From JBMNCR01 sp049366695 (GTDB lineage: Bacteria; Bacillota; Clostridia; Eubacteriales; Alkalibacteraceae), in the NCBI GenBank assembly GCA_049366695.1, contig JBMNCR010000016.1:1-15716 (forward strand): a stretch of DNA of 15,716 bases. The letters run 5' to 3'. Both the position numbers and the translations under genes were made by a program. Numbering within the stretch: position 1 is the first letter of the stretch; each line of letters begins with the position of its first letter. Positions 7,385 to 14,765 of this stretch are shown piece after piece. Below the pieces are notes generated by a model that did not search any database, was not told the origin of the DNA, and worked only from the letters and a program-made list of their open reading frames with translations.

Positions 7385-8545
7385 TTAAATTACTGGCCCT
7401 ACAGTATATATATCCATGGCTTTTGTATAACCAGATATCTCAGCTTTTGTTAATTTTCCAGATGCAACGCTCATAATTTCAGATACAATTCGTTTTCCTG
7501 ATTCTTCAATAGTTTCTTCACCTTCAATTATCTGGCTTACATCTATATCCATATGATCATTAAGCTTATTCATAGTATTTTTGTTTCCAGTTATCTTTAT
7601 TACTGGGACAAAGGGGAAACCTTGGGGAGCGCCTCTCCCAGTTGTAAAAACAATAACTGTGGCACCAGCAGATGCTAAACCACTTAACAATTCCGGTTCT
7701 CTTCCTGGAGAATCCATCAGGACTAATCCTTTTCTATCTGGTCTTTTACCGTATTCATATACTGCTTGAATTTTTGCTTTTCCAGCTTTTGCAATTGCAC
7801 CTAATGATTTTTCTTCAATAGTAGTCAGCCCTCCCTTTATATTACCACCAGTTGGCTGTCCACCCCTTATATCTGCTCCAATTGACTTAGCTCTATTTTC
7901 CATTCTGTCAACCATAGTAAGGATATCTTGCTTGACCTCTTTATTAACTGCATGCTTTGCAAGAATATGTTCAGCTCCAATAATTTCAGTTACTTCACCA
8001 AAAATTGAACTTCCTCCATTTTCAACAATAATATCAGATGCTACTCCTAATGCAGGGTTAGGAGCCAATCCTGATGTTGTATCCGAACTACCACATTTTA
8101 ATCCTAAAATGATTTTATCTATAGGACTCCAAACACGTTCTTGTTTTGAGGCTTCTCTAACCATTTCTTGTGCTTTTAAAATCCCGGAAGCCACTGAAAG
8201 AACTGCTCCTCCAATTTCTTGAATGACTATTAATTCTACTTTTTTACCTGTTTTGGCAATCTGTTTTTGAACCTCAATCGCATTCACGCTTTCACAACCT
8301 AAACTTACCAAGAGAACTGAATGCAAATTTGCATTACTGCCTAAACCAATTAAGGTTTCCGTAACTATTTTTATGTCAACTGGGGTTTGGCAACAACCTT
8401 GTTGATGTGTGAAACAAGCTGTACCTTTGACTCTATTTGCAATATCAATCGCTACTTCATTTGCACAAACTACCGTTGATATAATGCCAACATAATTTCT
8501 AGTTCCAACTGAACCATCTAACCTTTCATATCCCTTAAATTTCAT
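7385..8545 (-). CDS. UxaA-family hydro-lyase, large (C-terminal) subunit
   Basis: Catalytic subunit, 386 aa, of the altronate/galactarate dehydratase family, which eliminates water from sugar acids to give 2-keto-3-deoxy acids using a metal centre. The N-terminus shows DGSVGTRNY (10-18). Probable metal or substrate motifs are HQQGCC (47-52), GCE (83-85) and LKCGSSDTTSG (149-159), the last matching the family's KCGGSD block with one Gly-to-Ser change. A TTGRGAP segment lies in the C-terminal part. The SAF domain found at the N-terminus of E. coli UxaA is a separate gene here, a split arrangement also known in SuyA/SuyB (2R)-sulfolactate sulfo-lyase. Altronate, galactarate, another hydroxy acid, or sulfolactate are therefore all possible. 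The ATG at 8545 is 3 nt past the small-subunit stop, with AAGGA inside that gene's end: translational coupling. Confidence 0.9.
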   Translation of the reverse strand: MKFKGYERLDGSVGTRNYVGIISTVVCANEVAIDIANRVKGTACFTHQQGCCQTPVDIKIVTETLIGLGSNANLHSVLLVSLGCESVNAIEVQKQIAKTGKKVELIVIQEIGGAVLSVASGILKAQEMVREASKQERVWSPIDKIILGLKCGSSDTTSGLAPNPALGVASDIIVENGGSSIFGEVTEIIGAEHILAKHAVNKEVKQDILTMVDRMENRAKSIGADIRGGQPTGGNIKGGLTTIEEKSLGAIAKAGKAKIQAVYEYGKRPDRKGLVLMDSPGREPELLSGLASAGATVIVFTTGRGAPQGFPFVPVIKITGNKNTMNKLNDHMDIDVSQIIEGEETIEESGKRIVSEIMSVASGKLTKAEISGYTKAMDIYTVGPVI

Positions 8546-8548
8546 TGG

Positions 8549-8845
8549 TTATTTCCTTTCTAAATCTCCTCTACCCCTAAGACTTTCAATATTATGTACA
8601 TGCGCATAATACCCAGATGGTATTTCTTGTGTTGCTTTTCCAATAACCTCTCCATACTTAATTATGTCTTCACCCATATCAATATTGTTAATGGAAAATT
8701 TATGTCCATATAAAATTTTTTCCTTAACAGAAAAATTAATTCTTTTCTTACTCTCAGCAATGATTATATTTTCATTAGCATCTATTTCTCTTAATGCAGT
8801 AGCAACGTTATCTTTTTCGTTAATAAGGATTGCATCTATCCTCAA
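8549..8845 (-). CDS. UxaA-family hydro-lyase, small SAF-domain subunit
   Basis: Small subunit (98 aa) equivalent to the N-terminal SAF domain of UxaA/GarD and to SuyA. Characteristic stretches are DNVATALREI (12-21), YGHKFSINNI (46-55), IKYGEVIG (62-69) and YAHVHNIESLRGRGD at the C-terminus. SAF domains of this family pack against the catalytic subunit and are thought to help close the active site. The start is TTG at 8845, supported by AGAGGTGA five bases upstream; no in-frame ATG is available nearby. It is followed after 3 nt by the large subunit, so the two are made together in near-equal amounts. A stem-loop lies upstream, between this gene and the ABC binding-protein gene. Confidence 0.9.
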   Translation of the reverse strand: MRIDAILINEKDNVATALREIDANENIIIAESKKRINFSVKEKILYGHKFSINNIDMGEDIIKYGEVIGKATQEIPSGYYAHVHNIESLRGRGDLERK

Positions 8846-8910
8846 TTAAATCACCTCTCATCAAAGTTAATATTAAATTCTAAATTCAAAAAATCAAATA
8901 TAAATCCATT

Positions 8911-8944
8911 AAGGGTTTCCGATTTTTCCGGAAACCCTTTTTTT
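8911..8944. terminator. Stem-loop with T-tract on the plus strand
   Basis: An 11-bp perfect stem (8911-8921 with 8929-8939) around a 7-nt loop, followed on the plus strand by a run of T (8938-8944). As an intrinsic terminator it points rightward, although no rightward gene is present; it would block antisense transcripts entering the binding-protein gene. For the leftward operon it lies 54 bp after the binding-protein stop but is followed by TTAATGG rather than a U-tract. There it may act as a partial terminator or as a stem protecting the binding-protein mRNA. Structure is certain; role is inference. Confidence 0.65.
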
Positions 8945-8997
8945 AATTTATAAATTATACATTATACAATAATTAATCATATATTTAAATAACAGGA

Positions 8998-10143
8998 TTA
9001 GAGTGGTTTTACTGTTTCAGCCCTTTCAACAATTGTTAATTTACCATTTTCAATTTTAGTAATAAAAATCCATGGGTAGGATTGTCCATTCTCATCAAAT
9101 TTTATTGGCCCTGCTATTCCCATATAATCTGTCTCACGAAGAGCATTTCTAATTGCAGTAGAATCTGTTGTCCCTGCCCTCTCAATAGCTTCCTTAATTA
9201 CTCTAACATTTCTATAACCCGATAATGAGTATTCTGATGGCATTGCCCCAAATCTTTTATTGTACTTTTCTACAAATAGATTGTTTTCTGGTGTGTCAAG
9301 TGTATAAAGGTATGTTGTTGCACAATATACACCTTCTGCTCCTGCACCAGCAGTTTCAATGAATTCTTGCTCTGCTTGCGTGCCTAAACCCATTATTACT
9401 GATTCTAATCCTAACTCATTACCTTGTTTGCAAAACAATGCGCCAGCAGTACCCCCTGAAACTAAAACTACTACCTCTGGACTCTTTTGTTTAATCTGTG
9501 TTATTTCTGATCTAAAATCAGTAGAATTTTCAGAAAAATAAACTCTATCTAATATTTCCGCACCATATTTTTGTAAGACCGGGGCATATGCTTCTACAGC
9601 GTCCATTCCGAATTGATCGTCACTAGCCATAAATGTAAATGTTTTATAGCCCAAAGTATCAACAATATATTTAACATAGGTTTCAGAATTCATGGCGTCA
9701 GTTGGTGCTGTTCTAAAAATCCATTGATTACCAGAACTTGTAATTTTTGGAGAAGCAGAAATTCCACAAACATTGGGGACTTCATATTGAGCTGCAACTT
9801 CCATTCCTGCTAAGGTACAAGAACTAAAATAATCACCAATCAAAGCACACACATCATCCTGTAGTATTAACTTACGTACAACTGTTACTGTTGTAGTAAC
9901 ATCATTTTCATTATCTTCTGCAATTAGATTTATTTGATTATTTAATACACCACCATTGTTATTAATTTCTTCTACTGCTAAAATAGCACCATTGACTGCT
10001 TGCTCACCACAGAAGGCTGATGGTCCAGAAAGTGGATGATAAATACCAATTTTAATATCATCTTGAGCAAAAATATTTCCTGTTAATAAAATACAAATAC
10101 TAGCAATTATTAGACAAATTTTGAAAAAATTTATTCTTTTCAT
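8998..10143 (-). CDS. ABC transporter periplasmic binding protein, LivK/Peripla_BP_6 type
   Basis: Periplasmic solute-binding protein (381 aa, usual length 370-400) of the branched-chain-amino-acid-type ABC family, pairing with LivHMGF encoded upstream. The signal peptide is about residues 1-26 (KR, hydrophobic core, NIFA|QDD) without a lipobox. The mature start IKIGIYHPLSGPSAFCGE is the standard opening strand and ligand loop of the family. ALIGDYFSS and FRTAPTDAMN are further typical blocks, as is ASDDQFGMDAVEAY in the hinge/second lobe. Members bind leucine-type amino acids, but also amides, urea and aromatic or other carboxylates, so the ligand is open. The neighbouring catabolic genes suggest an organic acid. 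The ATG at 10143 has GAGAGG seven bases upstream. Unusually it is separated from the permease genes by two enzyme genes. Confidence 0.92.
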   Translation of the reverse strand: MKRINFFKICLIIASICILLTGNIFAQDDIKIGIYHPLSGPSAFCGEQAVNGAILAVEEINNNGGVLNNQINLIAEDNENDVTTTVTVVRKLILQDDVCALIGDYFSSCTLAGMEVAAQYEVPNVCGISASPKITSSGNQWIFRTAPTDAMNSETYVKYIVDTLGYKTFTFMASDDQFGMDAVEAYAPVLQKYGAEILDRVYFSENSTDFRSEITQIKQKSPEVVVLVSGGTAGALFCKQGNELGLESVIMGLGTQAEQEFIETAGAGAEGVYCATTYLYTLDTPENNLFVEKYNKRFGAMPSEYSLSGYRNVRVIKEAIERAGTTDSTAIRNALRETDYMGIAGPIKFDENGQSYPWIFITKIENGKLTIVERAETVKPL

Positions 10144-10202
10144 TTTAATACCTCTCTTATATTTATTTTAATTTTATTTTCTATATTTTTTAAAAAATTA
10201 TA

Positions 10203-11117
10203 TTATAATAATTCGGCTCTTATCATTTCCCTCTTAATCTTTTCTTTTTCTTCTGCCTTTAAAGGTAATAAAGGTGGTCTAACAAAACTATTTTTTATTA
10301 CACCCATTATCACTAGAGCTTCTTTTATTCGAGCCCTATAATCCCTTACCGGTGTAGAAAAAATAAAATCTGAAAAAGGCTGAAATTTATCAGATACATT
10401 TAAACCTATTTCATAATTTCTTTCTTTGACTGATTTTTGCATTGCTTTTAATTCTTTAATTCCAAGTGCTCCAATTCCCAGTAACCCTCCGTTAGCTCCT
10501 AACAAAAAAGATTCATACAAAAAATTGTCATTTCCAGTTAATAAGGAAATATTAGATCCTTTTAGAAAACTGGATAATTCTTTAAATTTAACCGCATTGA
10601 AAGTTGCTTCCTTTATTGCAACTACCCCTTCAATCTTGATTAATTTTTCAATTGTTTCGATTTCATATTCTTTTCCAGCTAAAGCTTTTTGTAGCCGGAA
10701 TAAGACTAACGGAATATCTGCTTCTTCAGCAATGGCTTTGTGATATTGAAATGGAATTTCTGGATCTAAAGTTGTACCTTGATAAACCGGTATAGGGAAA
10801 ACAAGGACTGCATCTGCACCAGCCTCTTTTGCATCTTTGGCTAGATCGATTCCTTGTTTAGTAAAACTGGCTCCTAATCCAGCAATAATTGGTATTTCTC
10901 CTCTTATTTCTTCAGCCCATATCCTTATGACTTTATTTCTTTCTTCAGGATACAGATGCACTCCTTCTCCTGTATCAACGTTTATCGCTACACCTTCTGG
11001 TTCTTGTTCTAGTAACCAATGTATGTAGTTCCTTAAATCGTCTTCATCAATTTCATAATCTTTTGTCATTGGAACTATAGGTGCGGGGATAATTCCTTTT
11101 AATTCTAATTTATTCAT
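10203..11117 (-). CDS. DapA/NAL-family lyase (dihydrodipicolinate synthase-like)
   Basis: A (beta/alpha)8 Schiff-base enzyme of the DHDPS/N-acetylneuraminate-lyase family, 304 aa (usual 290-310). Members condense or cleave pyruvate-containing keto acids, or dehydrate keto-deoxy sugar acids. The Schiff-base lysine is in VVAIKEAT (K169). The pyruvate carboxylate loop appears as NVDTGEG (46-52) instead of the usual G(T/S)TGE. The tyrosine normally found in the ILYN-P segment is replaced: the aligned stretch reads PLVLFRLQ, with Phe140. Loss of that Tyr argues against ordinary DHDPS activity. In this cluster a 2-keto-3-deoxy-acid aldolase or dehydratase is the natural guess (inference). The ATG at 11117 is preceded by GAAAGGA. 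Located 21 bp after the flavoprotein gene, so co-transcribed. Fold assignment is secure; reaction is not. Confidence 0.9.
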   Translation of the reverse strand: MNKLELKGIIPAPIVPMTKDYEIDEDDLRNYIHWLLEQEPEGVAINVDTGEGVHLYPEERNKVIRIWAEEIRGEIPIIAGLGASFTKQGIDLAKDAKEAGADAVLVFPIPVYQGTTLDPEIPFQYHKAIAEEADIPLVLFRLQKALAGKEYEIETIEKLIKIEGVVAIKEATFNAVKFKELSSFLKGSNISLLTGNDNFLYESFLLGANGGLLGIGALGIKELKAMQKSVKERNYEIGLNVSDKFQPFSDFIFSTPVRDYRARIKEALVIMGVIKNSFVRPPLLPLKAEEKEKIKREMIRAELL

Positions 11118-11138
11118 TTATATCTTTTTCCTTTCTTT

Positions 11139-12290
11139 TTAAATATCTTTAATCATCTTTATTGCCCCAAATGGACAAATTTGTTCACACAGACCACAAC
11201 CTTTGCACTTGTTACTATTAATAATGAATTTTTTATCTAAATGGTTGATGGCTTGATGAAAACAAATTTTTTCGCATTTTCCACAAGATTTACAAATATC
11301 TTGGTTAATACTTGCTATTACCTCCCTTCCTCTTTTATATTCATCAATACCTTTGACTCTTTCAGCTGCTTTTCCTAAAAAGTCATTGATAGTATTATAA
11401 TTTTTTTGTTTCATCCACTTTTCTAATTCTTTTTTCATTTTTTCAATTATTTCATAACCATTTAAAATAATAGATGTGCAGATTGAAACACATGTTGCTC
11501 CAGATAATATATATTTTATAATATCTTCACCATTATAAACCCCACCACTACCGCAAATAGGTATTTTCACTTTTGGATACAAAGCAGAAATCCATCTTAT
11601 TGAATAATAAATTGACCATAATCCACCATGACCAGCATATCCACCATGCATAATAGGAGTTTCACTATTTATATCAATATCCAGACCTGCAAAACGGTTG
11701 AATAATACCAAGCCGTCTACCCCTCCTCTTTCTAATTTCAAAGAAGAAGCTACAGGATTACTCAATTGAGCAACATGTTTTACAATAACAGGAATATTTA
11801 CATCTTTTTTTATACCTTCTAAAACACTTAACATAGTTTGTTCATAGCTTTTGCCAGACATTGATAACTCACCATGAGGGCATGCTTTTATTTCCAATGC
11901 ATCAGCACCTGCCTCTGCAAAGATTTTTGCGGCTTCTACTGATTTTGTTAAATCATAACAATCAATATTTGCAATAATAGGTATCTCTAGATGTTTTTTT
12001 GCCCTAGAAATCTCATTAGCATAACCATCTCTATCAAATTTGCTTGCTTGTTCACTTGAATAAAGAGTATCACATCTAAAATCTCCATATTTGCGTCTTA
12101 TTATTTTAAAATGAGGAGTTGCATCCTGCCTATACTCTTTTTTTTCAAAATAAGACTTCATTACAACTGCTCCAGCCCCAAATTCTTGACATCTTTTCAT
12201 GTGATCAAAAGTTTCTGTAGTTCCAGCAGAAGAAACTATAATAGGATTTTTCAATTTTAAGCCGCAATAAAAAACACTAATATCTAACAT
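11139..12290 (-). CDS. PreA/dihydroorotate-dehydrogenase-like flavoprotein with 2x[4Fe-4S]
   Basis: FMN-dependent TIM-barrel oxidoreductase related to class 1 dihydroorotate dehydrogenase, fused to a C-terminal ferredoxin domain with two CxxCxxCxxxC motifs (C333/336/339/343 and C362/365/368/372). This resembles the PreA subunit of bacterial dihydropyrimidine dehydrogenase. Barrel features include LKNPIIVSSAG near the N-terminus, KACPHGE (about 136-142) and the FMN-phosphate block CGSGGVYNGEDI. In PreA/DPD the CPHG segment runs on to an active-site Cys (ACGQ); here it continues as LSMSGKSYEQ without Cys, so pyrimidine reduction is doubtful. No PreT partner is nearby. A GTG at 12299 would give 386 aa, but it lies inside the AAAGGTGG ribosome site; the ATG at 12290 (383 aa, 5-nt spacing) is preferred. 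It sits between livF and the DapA-like gene. Confidence 0.85.
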   Translation of the reverse strand: MLDISVFYCGLKLKNPIIVSSAGTTETFDHMKRCQEFGAGAVVMKSYFEKKEYRQDATPHFKIIRRKYGDFRCDTLYSSEQASKFDRDGYANEISRAKKHLEIPIIANIDCYDLTKSVEAAKIFAEAGADALEIKACPHGELSMSGKSYEQTMLSVLEGIKKDVNIPVIVKHVAQLSNPVASSLKLERGGVDGLVLFNRFAGLDIDINSETPIMHGGYAGHGGLWSIYYSIRWISALYPKVKIPICGSGGVYNGEDIIKYILSGATCVSICTSIILNGYEIIEKMKKELEKWMKQKNYNTINDFLGKAAERVKGIDEYKRGREVIASINQDICKSCGKCEKICFHQAINHLDKKFIINSNKCKGCGLCEQICPFGAIKMIKDI

Positions 12291-12308
12291 AAATACCACC
12301 TTTATTTA

Positions 12309-13013
12309 TTATCCTAAATATGCTTTTTTTATCCTGTCATCTTTTATTAAGGAATCAGACTCACCTTTTAATATAACTTTACCATTTTCTAGTACATATG
12401 CCCTGTTTGATATACTTAATCCTAAAAACGCATTTTGCTCAACTAAAAGCACGGCAACACCACTTTTATTGATTTCCTTTATCATATCTGCTACCCGATT
12501 TACTAAAATTGGGGCTAGTCCTAAAGAGGGTTCATCAAGTAACAATATTTTTGGCTTTACCATTAACGAACGTGCTACGGCCAGCATTTGCTGCTGTCCA
12601 CCACTCAAACTACCAGCTTCTTTATATCGTTTTTCTTTAAGAACAGGAAACAGTTGAAAAATCTTATCTATGTCATCTTTCATGGAATTACCTTTATCTC
12701 TATGAAGATAAGCTCCTAACTCTAGATGCTCAAAAACAGTCATCTTAGGCCAAATCCCTCTTCCTTCTGGACAATGGGCAATACCTAATTTTACTATCTG
12801 TGAAGCAGATAAAGTATCAATTTTGTTATTCATAAATGAAATAGAGCCATTAGCAATGGTAAGTAGTCCTGATATTGTTTTTAATAATGTACTTTTACCA
12901 GCACCATTCGCACCAATTAAGGTAACAATTTCTCCTTCATATAAGTTCAATGAAATATTTTCAATTGCCATAATATTTCCATAATATACTCTAATATTTT
13001 TAACTTCTAACAT
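12309..13013 (-). CDS. livF: ABC transporter ATP-binding protein LivF
   Basis: Second ATPase of the branched-chain-amino-acid-type importer, cytoplasmic, 234 aa, the normal LivF length. Walker A is GANGAGKST (34-42), the signature is LSGGQQQ (136-142), Walker B is ILLLDEPSLGLAP (156-168), and the H-loop position reads VEQN (191-194), the form usual for LivF. A TTG 33 bases further upstream (13046) and an ATG at 13028 would lengthen the protein, but the ATG at 13013 has GGAG nine bases upstream and gives the family N-terminus MLEVKNI. The start overlaps the end of livG by 14 nt. It works as a heterodimer with LivG on the LivH/LivM channel. The following gene, the flavoprotein, starts 18 bases after the stop. 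Confidence 0.95.
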   Translation of the reverse strand: MLEVKNIRVYYGNIMAIENISLNLYEGEIVTLIGANGAGKSTLLKTISGLLTIANGSISFMNNKIDTLSASQIVKLGIAHCPEGRGIWPKMTVFEHLELGAYLHRDKGNSMKDDIDKIFQLFPVLKEKRYKEAGSLSGGQQQMLAVARSLMVKPKILLLDEPSLGLAPILVNRVADMIKEINKSGVAVLLVEQNAFLGLSISNRAYVLENGKVILKGESDSLIKDDRIKKAYLG

Positions 13014-13785
13014 AATTTTTAACTCCATATCCCAAATAAGCTTCAATTACTTTATTATTCTTTTTAATATTGACAGGAGGCCCTTCGGCAATTAATTCTC
13101 CTGCATTTAATACTAAAATATTGTATGAGATGTCCATAACAATATTCATGTCATGTTCAACAAATAATATGGTTAAATTTTGTTCTAAGTTGATTTTCTT
13201 TATTAATTTGATTATTTCAATTTTTTCACTTGGATTCAGGCCAACTACTGGCTCATCAAGCAATAACAATTTAGGCTCTGCAGCAAGGGCAATCACTATT
13301 TCTAATACCTTCTGCTTTCCATATGGTAAGTTGTTAGATACAGTATTCATGTATTTTTCTAACTTAAAATATCTGATTATTTTGATAGCTTTTTCTTTGC
13401 ATTTCTTTTCTTGCTCTCGATATTTCCGCATATTAGTTAATATTCCAAAAATGTCTGGCTTATTTATCCTATGAGATCCAGCAATTACGCTTTCTAAAAC
13501 TGTTAAGCCTTTAAAGGTTTCAGTTGATTGAAAAGTTCTTATTAAACCTAAATCGGCAATTTGATGAGGTTCTAATTTCGTGATATTTTTACCATCAAAA
13601 ATAATCTTACCACTTGTTGGCTTAATAAATCCTGACAATAAATTAAATAATGTTGTTTTTCCTGCGCCATTGGGACCAATTATGCTTATTATCCTATTAC
13701 TATTTATTTTAAAATTCACTCTATTTGTAGCTTTTAAACCACCAAATTCTTTTGTTAAATCACTTACTTCTAATAGAAAACTCAT
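13000..13785 (-). CDS. livG: ABC transporter ATP-binding protein LivG
   Basis: First ATPase of the LivHMGF importer, 261 aa (family about 250-260). Walker A is GPNGAGKTT (37-45), the Q-loop glutamine is Q86 in RTFQ, the signature is the LivG-type degenerate form LPYGKQ (153-158), Walker B is LLLLDEPVVGL (173-183), and the H-loop is VEHDM (209-213). A lysine- and arginine-rich insert around 119-137 is typical of LivG. The ATG at 13785 overlaps the livM stop as ATGA, with GGAGG six bases upstream inside livM. Its C-terminus overlaps the livF start. It energises uptake of whatever the binding protein at 8998-10143 captures. Confidence 0.95.
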   Translation of the reverse strand: MSFLLEVSDLTKEFGGLKATNRVNFKINSNRIISIIGPNGAGKTTLFNLLSGFIKPTSGKIIFDGKNITKLEPHQIADLGLIRTFQSTETFKGLTVLESVIAGSHRINKPDIFGILTNMRKYREQEKKCKEKAIKIIRYFKLEKYMNTVSNNLPYGKQKVLEIVIALAAEPKLLLLDEPVVGLNPSEKIEIIKLIKKINLEQNLTILFVEHDMNIVMDISYNILVLNAGELIAEGPPVNIKKNNKVIEAYLGYGVKNYVRS

Positions 13786-14762
13786 AAATTGCCTCCATAC
13801 TTTTGAAGCTTTCGAATCACTGATGTATCAACCAAACCTATTAATCCTTTTGGCAAAGAAAATACACAGAAAATTAAAATCATACCTAATACAACGAGGC
13901 GGTATTGTGAAAAGAATGGCGAAATCATACGAAGATATTCAGGTATTAAAGTCATAAATATAGCTCCAATAATTGGTCCACTCAAATTCCCATAACCTCC
14001 CAATGCTACCATAATTAAAGGTAGTAATGAATATTGAAAAGTTATAATAGCCGGAGATATAAGACCAATATAATGGGCGTATAAAATTCCAGCAACACCT
14101 GATATTAAAGCCATAAACATAAAGGAGATAATTTTATATTTATATATATTTATTCCAATTGATCGAGAAAGTGAATGACTTTCCCTGATTGCCATTAATG
14201 TATTTCCTAAATTAGAATGAAATATTCTATTTACAATATACAAAACGGATAACAAAAAAATAAGCATAAAAAAATAGTTTGATATTAAAGATTTTATTTG
14301 TATTTCTCCAATAAGTGGTATATAAAACCTTGGGAAAGGAATTCCTACAATGCCGTTAGGTCCATTAGTTATATTAATTAGTTTTAATACCAAAATATAT
14401 ATTACATTTTGAAATGACAAAGACATCAAAACAAACACTTGAGCCGTAACCCTACATAGAATTAGTCCTGCTAAGAATGAAAACAATATTAAAAAGATTA
14501 TTGTAAGAAATAATGATAATATAAATGATAAATTAAGATTTGTTGACAATAAAGCAGTACAATAAGCTCCTAATCCAAAAAACGCAGCCTGACATAATGG
14601 GAATTCGCCAGTATAACCTAAAAGAATATTTAAACCTGAAGCAAGTATTATATTAATGATGGCTAAATTCAGAATATGTAACATAAATGAACTAGAAAAA
14701 AAAGGTATAATTATGGAAACAGTAAGAAAAATAATTGTCATTATATAACTCTTTTTCATCAT
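13782..14762 (-). CDS. livM: ABC transporter permease LivM
   Basis: Integral-membrane permease, 326 aa, with about ten predicted helices, the usual size for LivM. Family landmarks are ASGLNILLGYTGEFPLCQAAFFGLGAY (about 41-67, cut here only as a landmark span), TNGPNGIVGIP, a cytoplasmic coupling loop with MAIRESHSLSRSIGIN, and ISGVAGILYAHY followed by PLIMVALGGYGNLSGP. The ATG at 14762 (or 14759) is preceded by AAGGAG. It lies one gene after livH with a 3-nt gap and overlaps livG by 4 nt, so all four transporter genes are translationally linked. It forms the channel with LivH. Substrate not readable from the sequence. Confidence 0.94.
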   Translation of the reverse strand: MMKKSYIMTIIFLTVSIIIPFFSSSFMLHILNLAIINIILASGLNILLGYTGEFPLCQAAFFGLGAYCTALLSTNLNLSFILSLFLTIIFLILFSFLAGLILCRVTAQVFVLMSLSFQNVIYILVLKLINITNGPNGIVGIPFPRFYIPLIGEIQIKSLISNYFFMLIFLLSVLYIVNRIFHSNLGNTLMAIRESHSLSRSIGINIYKYKIISFMFMALISGVAGILYAHYIGLISPAIITFQYSLLPLIMVALGGYGNLSGPIIGAIFMTLIPEYLRMISPFFSQYRLVVLGMILIFCVFSLPKGLIGLVDTSVIRKLQKYGGNL

Positions 14763-14765
14763 TTA

